DNA of 64,000 nt from Fulvivirga sp. M361 (GTDB lineage Bacteria > Bacteroidota > Bacteroidia > Cytophagales > Cyclobacteriaceae): the NCBI RefSeq assembly GCF_007097395.1, contig NZ_VKDC01000004.1, positions 1-64,000 on the forward strand, read 5' to 3'. Under the pieces are notes generated by a model. The model ran no database searches and was not told where the DNA came from. It saw only the letters and a program-made list of their open reading frames with translations. Position 1 is the first letter of the stretch; the number at the start of each line of letters is the position of its first letter. A program made the translations under genes and the position numbers. Positions 35,663-44,878 of the stretch are shown here, one piece after another.

Positions 35663-36307
35663 CTAATGCACTACTTTTTCCATCTGTGCTTCCATTTTAC
35701 GCAGCAACTTTTTCAGCTGCTCCTTACCCCGGTATACTACTGACCTGGCTGCTTCTTCGGTATTGAGTCGCATCAGTTTCGCTACCTCTTTATGGCTTTT
35801 GTTTTTGATGTAGTGGAGCAAGAGCGCTTTTCTGTATCGAAAAGGAAGTTCCTTAAAAGCGCGCGACAGCTGTGAGTCCTGCCCGGGAAGTGTCCAGTCC
35901 ACTTCATGAGCGTGTTTAGACATCGCCAGCGCATGGTTATTCCCATTACTATTATCCAGCCGGCTTTCTGTAAACTCCATACCGTCTCTTTTGACTTTCC
36001 TAAGCAACTTATGTTTAAGGCAGGCATTCAAATATCCCTGGATAGATGCCGGCTGTTCTGGTTTAATACGTTTTTTCATCAGGTCCAGGAATACTTCCTG
36101 GATGCAATCTTTCACTCGTTCGGGTTCGGCAAATTGACGCCCATATTCCAGCAGTTTTGCCCGGTAGGTCTTATAGATATAAGACGTAGCCCGGTGATCA
36201 CCTTTACTGAAAAAATACCAAAGCAGGAAATTCTCTTCCTCCTTGATATGGGATTTACTTTCTGGCGCCAACTTTTTAACCTTTCTTTTTTCTGCTTTCT
36301 TCTTCAT
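35663..36307 (-). CDS. ECF-type RNA polymerase sigma-70 factor
   Basis: 214 residues. After a basic N-terminus come region 2 (about 30-100, with SYIYKTYRAKLLEYGRQF and DCIQEVFLDLMKKRIKP) and region 4 (about 145-205, with ELPFRYRKALLLHYIKNKSH and a helix-turn-helix ending in YRGKEQLKKLL). The linker between them is longer than usual and polar. No anti-sigma gene is adjacent, so its control is not visible; the stretch before it (36308-37247) is long and could hold its promoter. Confidence 0.87.
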   Translation of the reverse strand: MKKKAEKRKVKKLAPESKSHIKEEENFLLWYFFSKGDHRATSYIYKTYRAKLLEYGRQFAEPERVKDCIQEVFLDLMKKRIKPEQPASIQGYLNACLKHKLLRKVKRDGMEFTESRLDNSNGNNHALAMSKHAHEVDWTLPGQDSQLSRAFKELPFRYRKALLLHYIKNKSHKEVAKLMRLNTEEAARSVVYRGKEQLKKLLRKMEAQMEKVVH

Positions 36308-37247
36308 AGAAAATGGGGGTAGAAGGTTCAGTTATACTGGCCAACCTAAACCGGACATTACGAAAGAAACAGCCCTTGGACTTATGAAGGTATACGCTAT
36401 TACTTCTCCTTCCGGTTAGCATAACATGGGGCAACTAAGGGATTGAAGAAATGAACTATAGCACTATAAATGTAACCACAGTTCAGTTTAAAAGTTTGAC
36501 GGATTGAATCAAATCTATCTACACCCGACCGTTTCGGCCTGTTTAATGGTGAAAATAAAGCGAGAAGTTGAAAAGACCTTTAAATCTTCCGAATGAACGG
36601 CTGTACTCTATAGGTTTGGATTCTTACGTCTGGCTAATGTATAATTTTAACACATTTTCAGTGAACTAACAATTCATTTAGTCAAAAAATAATAATTAAT
36701 TATTTATTAAATATTATTTTAACATTTAGGATAATCATACTTCATATTGCGAGATAAAACGATTAGGTTTTGTAACAGCTAAACCTAAAAAACTGATGCG
36801 TTCAAATCCAGAGATCTATTGTTGTAAAATAAGATGTACAAATCTGACCTGTGCAAATTGTTTATGGGCAAATAACGCCAGATAAGGGGAAAAGATTTCA
36901 TTCTGGCATGGAATTTTATGGAAGATGTAAGGTTTTGGGGTACAACGGTGACTGTCTCACTATCGTGCGATGCATAGCGGTTAATTCACGTACGACGATT
37001 TTGAGATTGCTTCTTCCTCCTGTATCATCAGCAATGACGTAAGTAAAAGTATCGTTCTATGGATTAAGAGAATGTTTCTTTGAGTCAAGAGATCAACATT
37101 ATTTCAGGCATGAGCCGAATAAGGCAGCTTAAAAGAGGTCTTCTGCTGACCAAAAAGTAACTTTAAGTGGTTCCTTTTTTTGTACATACGGGTTAACTAC
37201 TGTCCGGCCATCTTAATTTCAAAAATTTGTTACCGTAAACCTCTGGT
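36308..37247. other. Long non-coding stretch with a decayed repeat copy
   Basis: About 940 bp, AT-rich between 36470 and 36800. No convincing ORF or RNA gene was found. The only structure I can identify is the reversed, degraded GIY-YIG-associated repeat at 36935-37039. Confidence 0.5.
36935..37039 (-). repeat. GIY-YIG-associated repeat, copy R7 (decayed, reversed)
   Basis: Read on the minus strand it begins ACGTCATTGCTGATGATACA, keeps GGAGGAAGAAGCAATCTCA exactly, then CGTACGTGAATTAA and CGCACGATAGTGAGAC in place of the family sequence. The right end is lost. It is the only copy in reverse orientation. Confidence 0.65.
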
Positions 37248-37475
37248 CTATTTTCCTGCCTCTTCTTTTTCATACTTTTCCACATACACAAAAGTGTTCT
37301 TTTCAAGATCATATTTAACTGTTTTCCCGATCTTGTTGAATTTGCTGATATAGTTATACACTTGTCTTGTAGACACTCCCAACGTTTTAGAGAGATCAGA
37401 CGCGCTCCCGGTCCTTCCCTGCCGTATAAGGTCATCTAGAATGAATACCCTTTTTATAATGCTATCTAATGCCAT
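37248..37475 (-). CDS. Small helix-turn-helix protein
   Basis: 75 residues. The N-terminal ~55 residues form a winged-helix/HTH-11-like unit: IIKRVFILDDLIRQGRTGSA then LSKTLGVSTRQVYNYISKF, where STRQVYNYISKFNK is the recognition helix. The charged tail (EKYEKEEAGK) is short. It is probably a DNA-binding regulator, single-domain with no ligand module. Similar small proteins occur in Bacteroidota. No neighbour suggests a target. Confidence 0.65.
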   Translation of the reverse strand: MALDSIIKRVFILDDLIRQGRTGSASDLSKTLGVSTRQVYNYISKFNKIGKTVKYDLEKNTFVYVEKYEKEEAGK

Positions 37476-38201
37476 GATGAATTTAGTTTAACAGGGGGCA
37501 TTGTAATTCATATCTAAAAAATAAGCTTATCTCCCTTAAACACAGACTTTTAAATTATGTTTTATTTAAGTTATACAGGACTTAATGTAAGGCACACCCT
37601 CTTATCGTGCATCATATATTATGTTTACGTCAATCAGCCCTTAACTTATAGGCGGATCATGGAAAATTTCAAAGCAAAACGACTCAAAATAATGGGAGAA
37701 ATTTAAAATCAACGTATCGAGACGGATACACGAGTTATGTGAAGTTGGCCCTGGCTATTGGTATGGAGCATAAGCAGTAGTCCGCCTGTAAGTGGGTAAT
37801 AACTGCGCAATGAATGCGCTTTCCCACGTCCCGGATGTTCATAAGATGGGTCTTGCTGAGTTCTTTAAAGATTGGGAAAATAATATCGCTTAAATCCCGG
37901 AGATCAGATCTGTTTATTTAACGACTTTTCGAGATATTAACTTCGACTCGCGTTGTACGAAACTTTGGGAGACGAGAAAGAAAAGGACGCCATAGCAAAG
38001 TCCAACTTCCTTACAAAAACACACCAACCGGTACTTTTGGCATGCTGACACACCATTGGAGTAAAATTTCCTGAGGGGCTGTTCTATGTATTTGAGATAG
38101 GCCTGTAGTGCGTACTTTGCGGTAGCTTAAAGTACATGATCACGATATTTTACTGATCGTACTGTAGGCCCCACACGATAAAACCCATTGTACAAAGCTC
38201 A
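37476..38201. other. Non-coding stretch, probably decayed sequence
   Basis: About 725 bp with no intact gene. Short coding-like tracts occur on the plus strand (for example near 37808-37880, reading SHVPDVHKMGLAEFFKDW), broken by stops. Next to the SDR/AraC deletion scar this looks like degraded DNA. I could not assign the origin. Confidence 0.4.
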
Positions 38202-38390
38202 TTACCGGGATAAAATCTGATCTGTTAAAAGGACCAGCTGGTTAAGCTTTATCTCATCATATGCATCCTGATGTGCTTTTCCAAATGTACCTTTATCGTT
38301 ATCAAAATATTTACCTGACACTCCTTTATAATCTTCCGAAACTGCGAGGTCATTCAAGAATGATACGAAGCCCCACTTCTGACCCCGGTT
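38202..38390 (-). pseudogene. C-terminal remnant of a short-chain dehydrogenase/reductase
   Basis: The leftward frame reads FVSFLNDLAVSEDYKGVSGK then YFDNDKGTFGKAHQDAYDEI and ends LTDQILSR. This is the characteristic C-terminus of a classical SDR subfamily (GVSGKYF...). The Rossmann core, the YxxxK site and the start are missing. The upstream part of the frame (to 38465) overlaps the AraC-like gene and is not SDR sequence, so the remnant stops at about 38390, where the other fragment begins. Confidence 0.65.
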
Positions 38391-38406
38391 TACCTTCAAC
38401 CCGTTC

Positions 38407-38934
38407 GTGATTACCGGAGATATTATCCGTACCGAAAGAGAGCGTGCATTTATTATCCAGACCATTAAATCTATCCACCATGAATACTTAGTGGGAGACG
38501 CTTATTCCGATTCAATTATTACCGGGGCCATGACTTCGATTTTAAATATACTGGCAAGAAGTATTGAAAAACAGTATGTGGAACAGGGCAACGAAGCAGA
38601 TAAAAGATTTGGCCGGATTTTGAGGTATATCCATACCCATATCAGTGCCCCTGAACATTTGAGAATTTCAGCACTTGCCGAAACATTTGGCATTTCGCCA
38701 ACCTACTTTTCAGAGTACTTCAAGAAGCATGCAGGAATAAGTTTCGCAGAATATGTCATAAAATCAAAGCTTAAATTAGTAGAAACAAAAGTGCTTCACA
38801 CGGACTTGTCCCTAAAAGAAATTGCCTACCAACTGAATTTTACAGACAGCAGCCACCTGGCAAAGACCTTCAAACAGGTCTATGGCATGACAATAAAAGA
38901 ATTTAAACAGGGTGGCTTTAAATGTTGTGCCTGA
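38407..38934 (+). CDS. AraC-family regulator, N-terminally truncated
   Basis: 175 residues from a GTG start. The C-terminal ~100 residues are a complete AraC double helix-turn-helix: [20 protein letters not shown], then [20 protein letters not shown] and GMTIKEFKQ. The N-terminal cupin-like ligand domain is missing; only its last helices remain (from about [16 protein letters not shown]). An in-frame stop lies ten codons upstream. It abuts a truncated SDR in divergent orientation, so a single deletion probably removed both 5' halves and the shared promoter. The protein may be unexpressed or constitutive. Confidence 0.7.
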   Translation: MITGDIIRTERERAFIIQTIKSIHHEYLVGDAYSDSIITGAMTSILNILARSIEKQYVEQGNEADKRFGRILRYIHTHISAPEHLRISALAETFGISPTYFSEYFKKHAGISFAEYVIKSKLKLVETKVLHTDLSLKEIAYQLNFTDSSHLAKTFKQVYGMTIKEFKQGGFKCCA

Positions 38935-39059
38935 AGGTGTTAGAAACTTCATTTTTTAACTACTGAATTTCAGATCAATACATCTAAAATTCGGACATAT
39001 GATCTTCCTGGTTGTATTCTATTAAAATCCCTATTGTCTTCCAAAGGCGGTATCGTGCC

Positions 39060-39385
39060 ATATTAGGACATTCATGATAATTCAATTTAATTGTGCGGCT
39101 GGCTGTCCACGGGTAGCGCGGTTCGTTTGAGGGTGGTGTGTAGGCAAGCCTAAGGGCTGGCTTTGTGTGTTTTGTGGGGAAAGCGGACTTTAGCCGTGGC
39201 GCCCTTTTCTTTTGTTTCGTTTTCTTTTGGGCGAGCAAAAGTAAAATGAAAATCGAACTGAAAACCTCAAAAAGTGGCTAAATCGCCAGATTTCGAGGTA
39301 ACATACTACTTCCGACCCTTAGGAAATCTATCATTAAGTGGCCTATAGATCGTTTTTATCCAGAAATTATTTTTCATGAGTGGTC
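39060..39385 (+). repeat. Dispersed ~325-bp repeat, copy B
   Basis: Corresponds to 14799-15125 in the same orientation. Well conserved blocks are TGTCCACGGGTAG, GTTTGAGGGTGGTGT, GGACTTTAGCCGTGGCGCC and GATTTCGAGGTAA. The 20-bp inverted repeats and octamers found around copy A are absent here, so copy B is either a different type of carrier or has lost its ends. A short ORF on the minus strand (38984-39238) is repeat-derived and not a gene. Confidence 0.75.
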
Positions 39386-39506
39386 ATACTAACACCGCCC
39401 TGGATATCCCCGGCATAACTGTCATCTCTTTGAAGGAGCGATTAAGCTTTTTATTAAGGTTCTCAACACCAAAGGAACGCCACAATCCTGGTCAAAAAGG
39501 AACGGC

Positions 39507-42500
39507 TTAGTTAATCATGACTCTGATGGTTTCTTTTTCACCCACTGTTTCCAGCATAAGTATATAAACCCCCGGTGTCAGAGACATCAATTGAAAGGGC
39601 AGGACATAGGTACTTTGCCCTGACCACTGCTCGCTAAAAACCTGTGTGGCAGCCCCCTGGCGTATCATGGTCAGGCGGATATCTTTTACAGTGCTCAGGT
39701 CTATTTTTACGTTAAAGTCACCCTCATTAGGGTTAGGGTATACCATAAATTCTTTTATCAGGGCTTCATAACCCAGCCTGCCACCGATATCAACGTTGTC
39801 TTCGCCTTCTACTATGGTGATGGTTTTAACCAGCTCATCCTGGCATTCTCCCAAAAAGGTTCTTAGCGTCAGGTTATAGCTTCCTGCTTCGGGAAAGATA
39901 AACTTCTCACAATTTTCTTCACTCAGATAGTACTGCACATTTTCGTCCCAGTTCCAGCTCACCGAATCCGGCAATGGCCAGGTAATGTCGATGACAGCCA
40001 CGGTATCTCCTTCATACGCCTCGCTTGGCATCCCAAAATCTGTGTTCAACGGGTCTTCCAATACCGTTAGCTCAAAAGCATCTACTCCTTCACAGCCGTC
40101 GGCATCGGTTACCGTGACCGTGTACAATCCTGCGTCACCCACCTCTATGATCTGTTCTGTTGCAATCACTTCATCATTCAATGTCCAGGAATATTTTACC
40201 CCTCCGGTTCCGGCATCTATCGGGTGGGTCATTCCGGGGCAAATAATCGTGCCTCCACCAAGCTCCACGGACACCGGGTCAGGCTGGGTAAGCTCAGCAA
40301 ACGTTTCGGTGGAGCAACCATTAGCATCCTCAATCCGTAAGCGGTACGCTCCGGCAGGCACATCTGCGATGGCGGAAACACCATTGGCATTAACGGTCCC
40401 CCTGGATAATTCGGCATTTTCATTGTTATACCAGGTGACTTGGAGCGGAAGGGCTCCGCCGGAGAGTGAAGCGTTGATCACTCCGGTACTGTCTCCGTAA
40501 CAAACTATATCGGTAAGCGTGAAAAAGGCTTCGATAGCTTCAGGGTCGACGATGGTAACCTGGTCTGAGAAAGTGCATAGGTATTTGTCTGTGACCGTGA
40601 CTTCATACGTCCCCCGGGCCAGGCCGGTGAAGGTTACTTGCGGTCCGGTAAGGGTGGCTTCTTCATTGGTATCTATGTTACGCAGTGCATAAGTATATGC
40701 TCCTCCTTCCGGAATGCCTCCGTTGGCCCGGGCCAGTAAAGAGCCGGAGTTATCACCACTGCATAGCTTTTGAGAGGTAAGTATTAATGCTAAAGCCTCC
40801 GGAGCTGTAACGGTAAAGGTTAGTTCTTCAATACAAGATGTCTCGGAACGGTTAGCATCTGAGAGTAGTGCGCGATACTCACCAGCAACTAAACCTGCCA
40901 CTTGAAATTCTCTCAAACCAGTGCCCGAGATCGACTGATTATCTACTTCCTCATTCTGAGCATTGAATATTTGTAACAGATGCCCATTCACTCCACCTAC
41001 TGCCAGAAACCTAACCGTAACAGGATCATTGGTACAGTCGACATCGAAACCGTCTTCATTGAGCGTTCTTTGTACCTCCCCTTCAAATCGAAGATCTTCA
41101 GGCACTATCAATCTAAGCCTATCACCGTCAAATTCGGTTTCCTTGGTTTGACTCATACCCACAGCATCCGTAATGGTCAACTCATAATTAATGGTATCCC
41201 CATTATGCAATCCATCCAAATCGGTGAACGTATATTCGTGGCGTGCATTATCGTATCCTGTTGTATTTTCATCTACAGTCGGAAAATCCCGGACTATCAC
41301 GGTTTGGATTTTGCCAACGAGTTTGAAAGTGTATGGAGCTATGCCACCAGTTGCCTGAACCGTGATCTGTCCATCACTCGCTTCAATACAGGAAATATTG
41401 AATCCGTTATAGTCCGACATCACAATATTATCTGAAAGCGTAAATTCCGGTTCCTTGATGTAAAAATAGTAGTTTGCGAAACATCGAAGGTCGCCATTGC
41501 CTTCTACATTATTTATCTGAAGTAAGTATCGGCCGGGATTGAACCCTTCGAGATCGCTGGTATCACCGGGTAGAATAATGGGGTTCCCTGAATTTATCAC
41601 ACCACTCGTAAAGTTGAAAGTGGGCTCAACGATATTTCCACTTTCATTCAGTCGCGTGAATGTAAAGGCGTAGTTATCAATCCCTTCTACCTGAACATTT
41701 TTGATCATAACCTGTCCGGTCTCATTGCCCTTAATGGTGATATTCTTGATAGCTATATCATTTGTTTCAAATACTGAGTCAGTAGCTTGTCGAATAAAAC
41801 CGGGGGAAACTGCCTTTGATGGAAGGTTTAAGGCAGGAGGTGTCTTAAAGATAAATATTTTGTTTACCGGACCCCAGCCACTCGTTAACGGGAATCCATT
41901 TTCATCTTTGAAGTCATCATGTTCAATACGTGCCTGAAAGAAAATAGAATCAACATCAGGCACTACAATGGAATTCCCTCCAATAGTTGTCCACTCATTC
42001 TCACCCGGAAGTCTGTACCTGAATTTAGCAATGGCAACATCCTCTATTACCTGTTCCATTTGAGGAGATCTCAGATAGACAATGTCTTCCCGGCACACTG
42101 AAACCTCTTCAGGACCACCATTTGACCTACTTACTATAGCTCCAATAGTAGGTAGACTTATATCTAATTCTACGGTTCCGATTACGTCGAGTCCATTAGG
42201 TGAATAGAACGGATTTAGGGTAAGTTCATAACCTCCTGTATAATCACCTGGACCAGTATTTCTCCATTCTATACCTATGAAAGTTGTAACACCACGAGGA
42301 ATATACTCTGTTGAGACAGGCATCGAAAGAGTGCCTGGCTCTTCGGTGTAAATTTCTTCAGGACAGGGTTGTTCTATATCAAAGGGAAAGGACAATAAAT
42401 TATCTCTTCGGCGGGCTACAATAAAAAGCTCTTCATCCAACGGCATACTCAGTGGAAACAATTGATTTGGAAATGGAAGTGTTACCGGTCGGCGAATCAA

Positions 42501-42749
42501 ATGTGAACTACCATCCCTACAATAGCTTTCCAAAGCCTGTTTATCATTGGCATCAAAAAAACTCCTAAAAGTAAATATGTAGAAACGAGCATTTAAATCG
42601 CTTGGGGTCCAGGGGCGTGTTTGTATACGCAACCCTTCGTATGTCATTTGAGCAGGAGGCACTGATTGTGCATACAACACATCTGACACAACACAAAATA
42701 TAATGACCCCAACATACCGAAGTATTCTTATATCATTTTTCATATCCAA
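39507..42749 (-). CDS. Large T9SS-exported protein with SprB-like repeats
   Basis: 1080 residues with signal peptide near residues 8-28 (IRILRYVGVIIFCVVSDVLYAQ region). The middle has several SprB-type repeats of 75-85 residues (about 450-830): a cysteine-containing start (VCYGDSTGVINAS), ATGGIAPYTFKL or SGGALPLQVTWYN, and a closing PAGAYRLRIEDANGCS. Such repeats occur in gliding adhesins. An Ig/PKD-like region follows, and the last ~75 residues (VYPNPNEGDFNVKIDLS... LTPGVYILMLET) are a type A Por sorting domain, so it is secreted by T9SS and attached to the surface. It is the last gene of a five-gene operon, 5 bp after the 707-residue gene. Confidence 0.85.
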   Translation of the reverse strand: MDMKNDIRILRYVGVIIFCVVSDVLYAQSVPPAQMTYEGLRIQTRPWTPSDLNARFYIFTFRSFFDANDKQALESYCRDGSSHLIRRPVTLPFPNQLFPLSMPLDEELFIVARRRDNLLSFPFDIEQPCPEEIYTEEPGTLSMPVSTEYIPRGVTTFIGIEWRNTGPGDYTGGYELTLNPFYSPNGLDVIGTVELDISLPTIGAIVSRSNGGPEEVSVCREDIVYLRSPQMEQVIEDVAIAKFRYRLPGENEWTTIGGNSIVVPDVDSIFFQARIEHDDFKDENGFPLTSGWGPVNKIFIFKTPPALNLPSKAVSPGFIRQATDSVFETNDIAIKNITIKGNETGQVMIKNVQVEGIDNYAFTFTRLNESGNIVEPTFNFTSGVINSGNPIILPGDTSDLEGFNPGRYLLQINNVEGNGDLRCFANYYFYIKEPEFTLSDNIVMSDYNGFNISCIEASDGQITVQATGGIAPYTFKLVGKIQTVIVRDFPTVDENTTGYDNARHEYTFTDLDGLHNGDTINYELTITDAVGMSQTKETEFDGDRLRLIVPEDLRFEGEVQRTLNEDGFDVDCTNDPVTVRFLAVGGVNGHLLQIFNAQNEEVDNQSISGTGLREFQVAGLVAGEYRALLSDANRSETSCIEELTFTVTAPEALALILTSQKLCSGDNSGSLLARANGGIPEGGAYTYALRNIDTNEEATLTGPQVTFTGLARGTYEVTVTDKYLCTFSDQVTIVDPEAIEAFFTLTDIVCYGDSTGVINASLSGGALPLQVTWYNNENAELSRGTVNANGVSAIADVPAGAYRLRIEDANGCSTETFAELTQPDPVSVELGGGTIICPGMTHPIDAGTGGVKYSWTLNDEVIATEQIIEVGDAGLYTVTVTDADGCEGVDAFELTVLEDPLNTDFGMPSEAYEGDTVAVIDITWPLPDSVSWNWDENVQYYLSEENCEKFIFPEAGSYNLTLRTFLGECQDELVKTITIVEGEDNVDIGGRLGYEALIKEFMVYPNPNEGDFNVKIDLSTVKDIRLTMIRQGAATQVFSEQWSGQSTYVLPFQLMSLTPGVYILMLETVGEKETIRVMIN

Positions 42750-42754
42750 ACAAG

Positions 42755-44878
42755 CTAGTATTTAATGATAATTTCTTCTGAGAATTTTGAATGATACCCT
42801 TTTTCAAAAACGGCCTTTACTCGATAGCTATAGGTATTTCCTTTAGTAATATGCTGATCCATAAAAGTCTGGTGACCACCTTTAACTGACGCGTGATACC
42901 TAAAAGGACCGTCGTCCTTTGATCGATATACCTGAAACTTTTCTACACCTGTCGCGGATGTAGTCCATTCCAATGTTATTTCCTTTTTTTCTCTATTTGC
43001 CCTGCCGTTCAACCAGTCTATGACTAATGTTTCTCCTGATGGTCTTTTGGTGACCTGTTTGGGATTGCTGGGGCGGGACTCCAACCGTCCACCATCGCGT
43101 GCAACGAGTGTGTATTCATAGGCATACGCTCCTGATCCTATAGATCCATCGGTATAAGAAGTAGTCGCCTCACTTACCGAAGCAATAAATGACCAGGAAT
43201 TATCTCCGGCATTTCGCCTGTAGATATCGTATTGGGCAACATCATCACTTGGGCTGGGCTTCCAGCTAATTTCAACACCGGCCCGGGTCGTTTCGGCCTT
43301 TTTCAGGACCGGGGCACCCGGAGGCACAATATCCGGACGTGAAAGACCCACAGCTGGGGCATAAGCTGATGGATTGAAATGGAAATCTTCCGCTGTTACC
43401 GTATAATAAACATTTTTTGAAAGGGTATTAATATTTATCGTATCGTAAAAAGTGTTACTTCTCCATGTATTCTGAGTGATTTGAGTAAAATCATCGGTTC
43501 TGAAATTCTTCCGGTAGACACGATAACCAAAAAGGTCTTGCTCCACATTCTCAGCCCAGGACAGCTTAACAATTCCGGCACTGTCAATCAAGGCTTTTAA
43601 GCCTGTAGGAGGTGATGGCGGAATGGTGTCTTCCAGTTGAACAAGGTAAGCACCGGACTGTGCTTTACTTCCATCATCATTCTCTGCGATTACCCGGTAA
43701 TAATTTACTGCAATAGGCTTTTGATCAGTAAAATTAACTGCGCTACCGGTCAATGCATTCTGATGCAATCGTTCATATATACCATCTGCCTTATTCGCAC
43801 GTTCTACCCAAAAAGCACTCACTTCACCTGGCAAAGGATACTCCCAGGTCAGTTGTATGCTGCTTTGATTATAAACATTAGCAGATTTTATCACTGGCTG
43901 AGCTGAGAGTGCTTTTTTCCCTAAACCGCCAACTGATTCAGACGGCGGACCAGCTTCACCGAACGGGCTGATACCTATCACCCTGTACTGATATTCTTGC
44001 TCGTTCGTATCGAGAGAATCAAGAAATACTAAGATTCGATTATCGGGTGCATTTTTGTTTTCTATATTGGCAATTGGCAGCCGGGTGGCACGCTGAAAAC
44101 TTTTACCATTATCTGTAGAACGGTCTACATGAAACCCGGTATACACATCTCTGTAGTAGGAGCGGTCCCAACTCACCTGAGCCTGCCCATCTGAAAAGGA
44201 AGCTCGCACATCATGTACAGCAGGCAACGGCCGGTAATCTTCCAATCCCAGGTAGACATAACCGGTATCCGCCACTATTTCCGTGGAAGGCACCATGCTC
44301 CATACTTTATAAAGGTATTTCTCATTTGGCTTGACGGAGCGGTCTTCCCATTTTAGTCCTGATGCTACTGCCACGGTGACAGAAATATCAGCAGCAAAGA
44401 GTGCGTAAGAAAATCGCTGTTCCAATTCCTGGGCCTGATTAATAAATTGCAAACCGCTGCCTTGCTGTTGACCGTTCACTTCGAATGTCTCCCCGTACAA
44501 TGCCTGAGCTGCCACAGCCGCATATGGCTCAGTCTTAACCAGAGGTTCCCATTCAGCCAGAGGCCGGGGCTTAAGGGCGGAATCAGTCAACATAATAATT
44601 TCCGGATTGCTGAGAACGTTCCCATCTCGCACCAATGTCGTTCGCGAAAGCCGGTATCCATAAATATTTGACCGTTTCCAAAGTGCAGGATCATTTGGCG
44701 CCCAACGCAGTCGGATGAACTCTTTTGCGGCCCTTCCTATCACCTCCACACCAGGCTGTGTTTCATTCTGGGCATAGACTACATTCATTGAGTATATGAG
44801 GAGTAAAACTGTCGTAATGACATATTCTATATAGTGTTTTTTGATCTTTGATTCCATTCTATGCTCTTTTTGATCCAT
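42755..44878 (-). CDS. Exported multi-domain fibronectin type III protein
   Basis: 707 residues. A membrane segment/signal lies at about 17-36 (ending NVVYAQ); M8 is an alternative start. About five Fn3 modules fill residues 220-705, each with an early W (for example VKLSWAENVEQDLFGYRVYR, GVEISWKPSPSDDVAQYDIY, ITLEWTTSATGVEKFQVYR) and the closing YxYRVxA strand. The first 200 residues are different and unassigned. There is no Por tail. Its start overlaps the stop of the 1542-residue gene (TAATG), which implies coupled translation. Probably a periplasmic or surface scaffold acting with the other products of this operon. Confidence 0.8.
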   Translation of the reverse strand: MDQKEHRMESKIKKHYIEYVITTVLLLIYSMNVVYAQNETQPGVEVIGRAAKEFIRLRWAPNDPALWKRSNIYGYRLSRTTLVRDGNVLSNPEIIMLTDSALKPRPLAEWEPLVKTEPYAAVAAQALYGETFEVNGQQQGSGLQFINQAQELEQRFSYALFAADISVTVAVASGLKWEDRSVKPNEKYLYKVWSMVPSTEIVADTGYVYLGLEDYRPLPAVHDVRASFSDGQAQVSWDRSYYRDVYTGFHVDRSTDNGKSFQRATRLPIANIENKNAPDNRILVFLDSLDTNEQEYQYRVIGISPFGEAGPPSESVGGLGKKALSAQPVIKSANVYNQSSIQLTWEYPLPGEVSAFWVERANKADGIYERLHQNALTGSAVNFTDQKPIAVNYYRVIAENDDGSKAQSGAYLVQLEDTIPPSPPTGLKALIDSAGIVKLSWAENVEQDLFGYRVYRKNFRTDDFTQITQNTWRSNTFYDTININTLSKNVYYTVTAEDFHFNPSAYAPAVGLSRPDIVPPGAPVLKKAETTRAGVEISWKPSPSDDVAQYDIYRRNAGDNSWSFIASVSEATTSYTDGSIGSGAYAYEYTLVARDGGRLESRPSNPKQVTKRPSGETLVIDWLNGRANREKKEITLEWTTSATGVEKFQVYRSKDDGPFRYHASVKGGHQTFMDQHITKGNTYSYRVKAVFEKGYHSKFSEEIIIKY

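Noticed and set aside
38984-39238. 84-residue leftward ORF, Lys-rich
   Set aside because: It lies within dispersed repeat copy B; copy A does not keep the frame.
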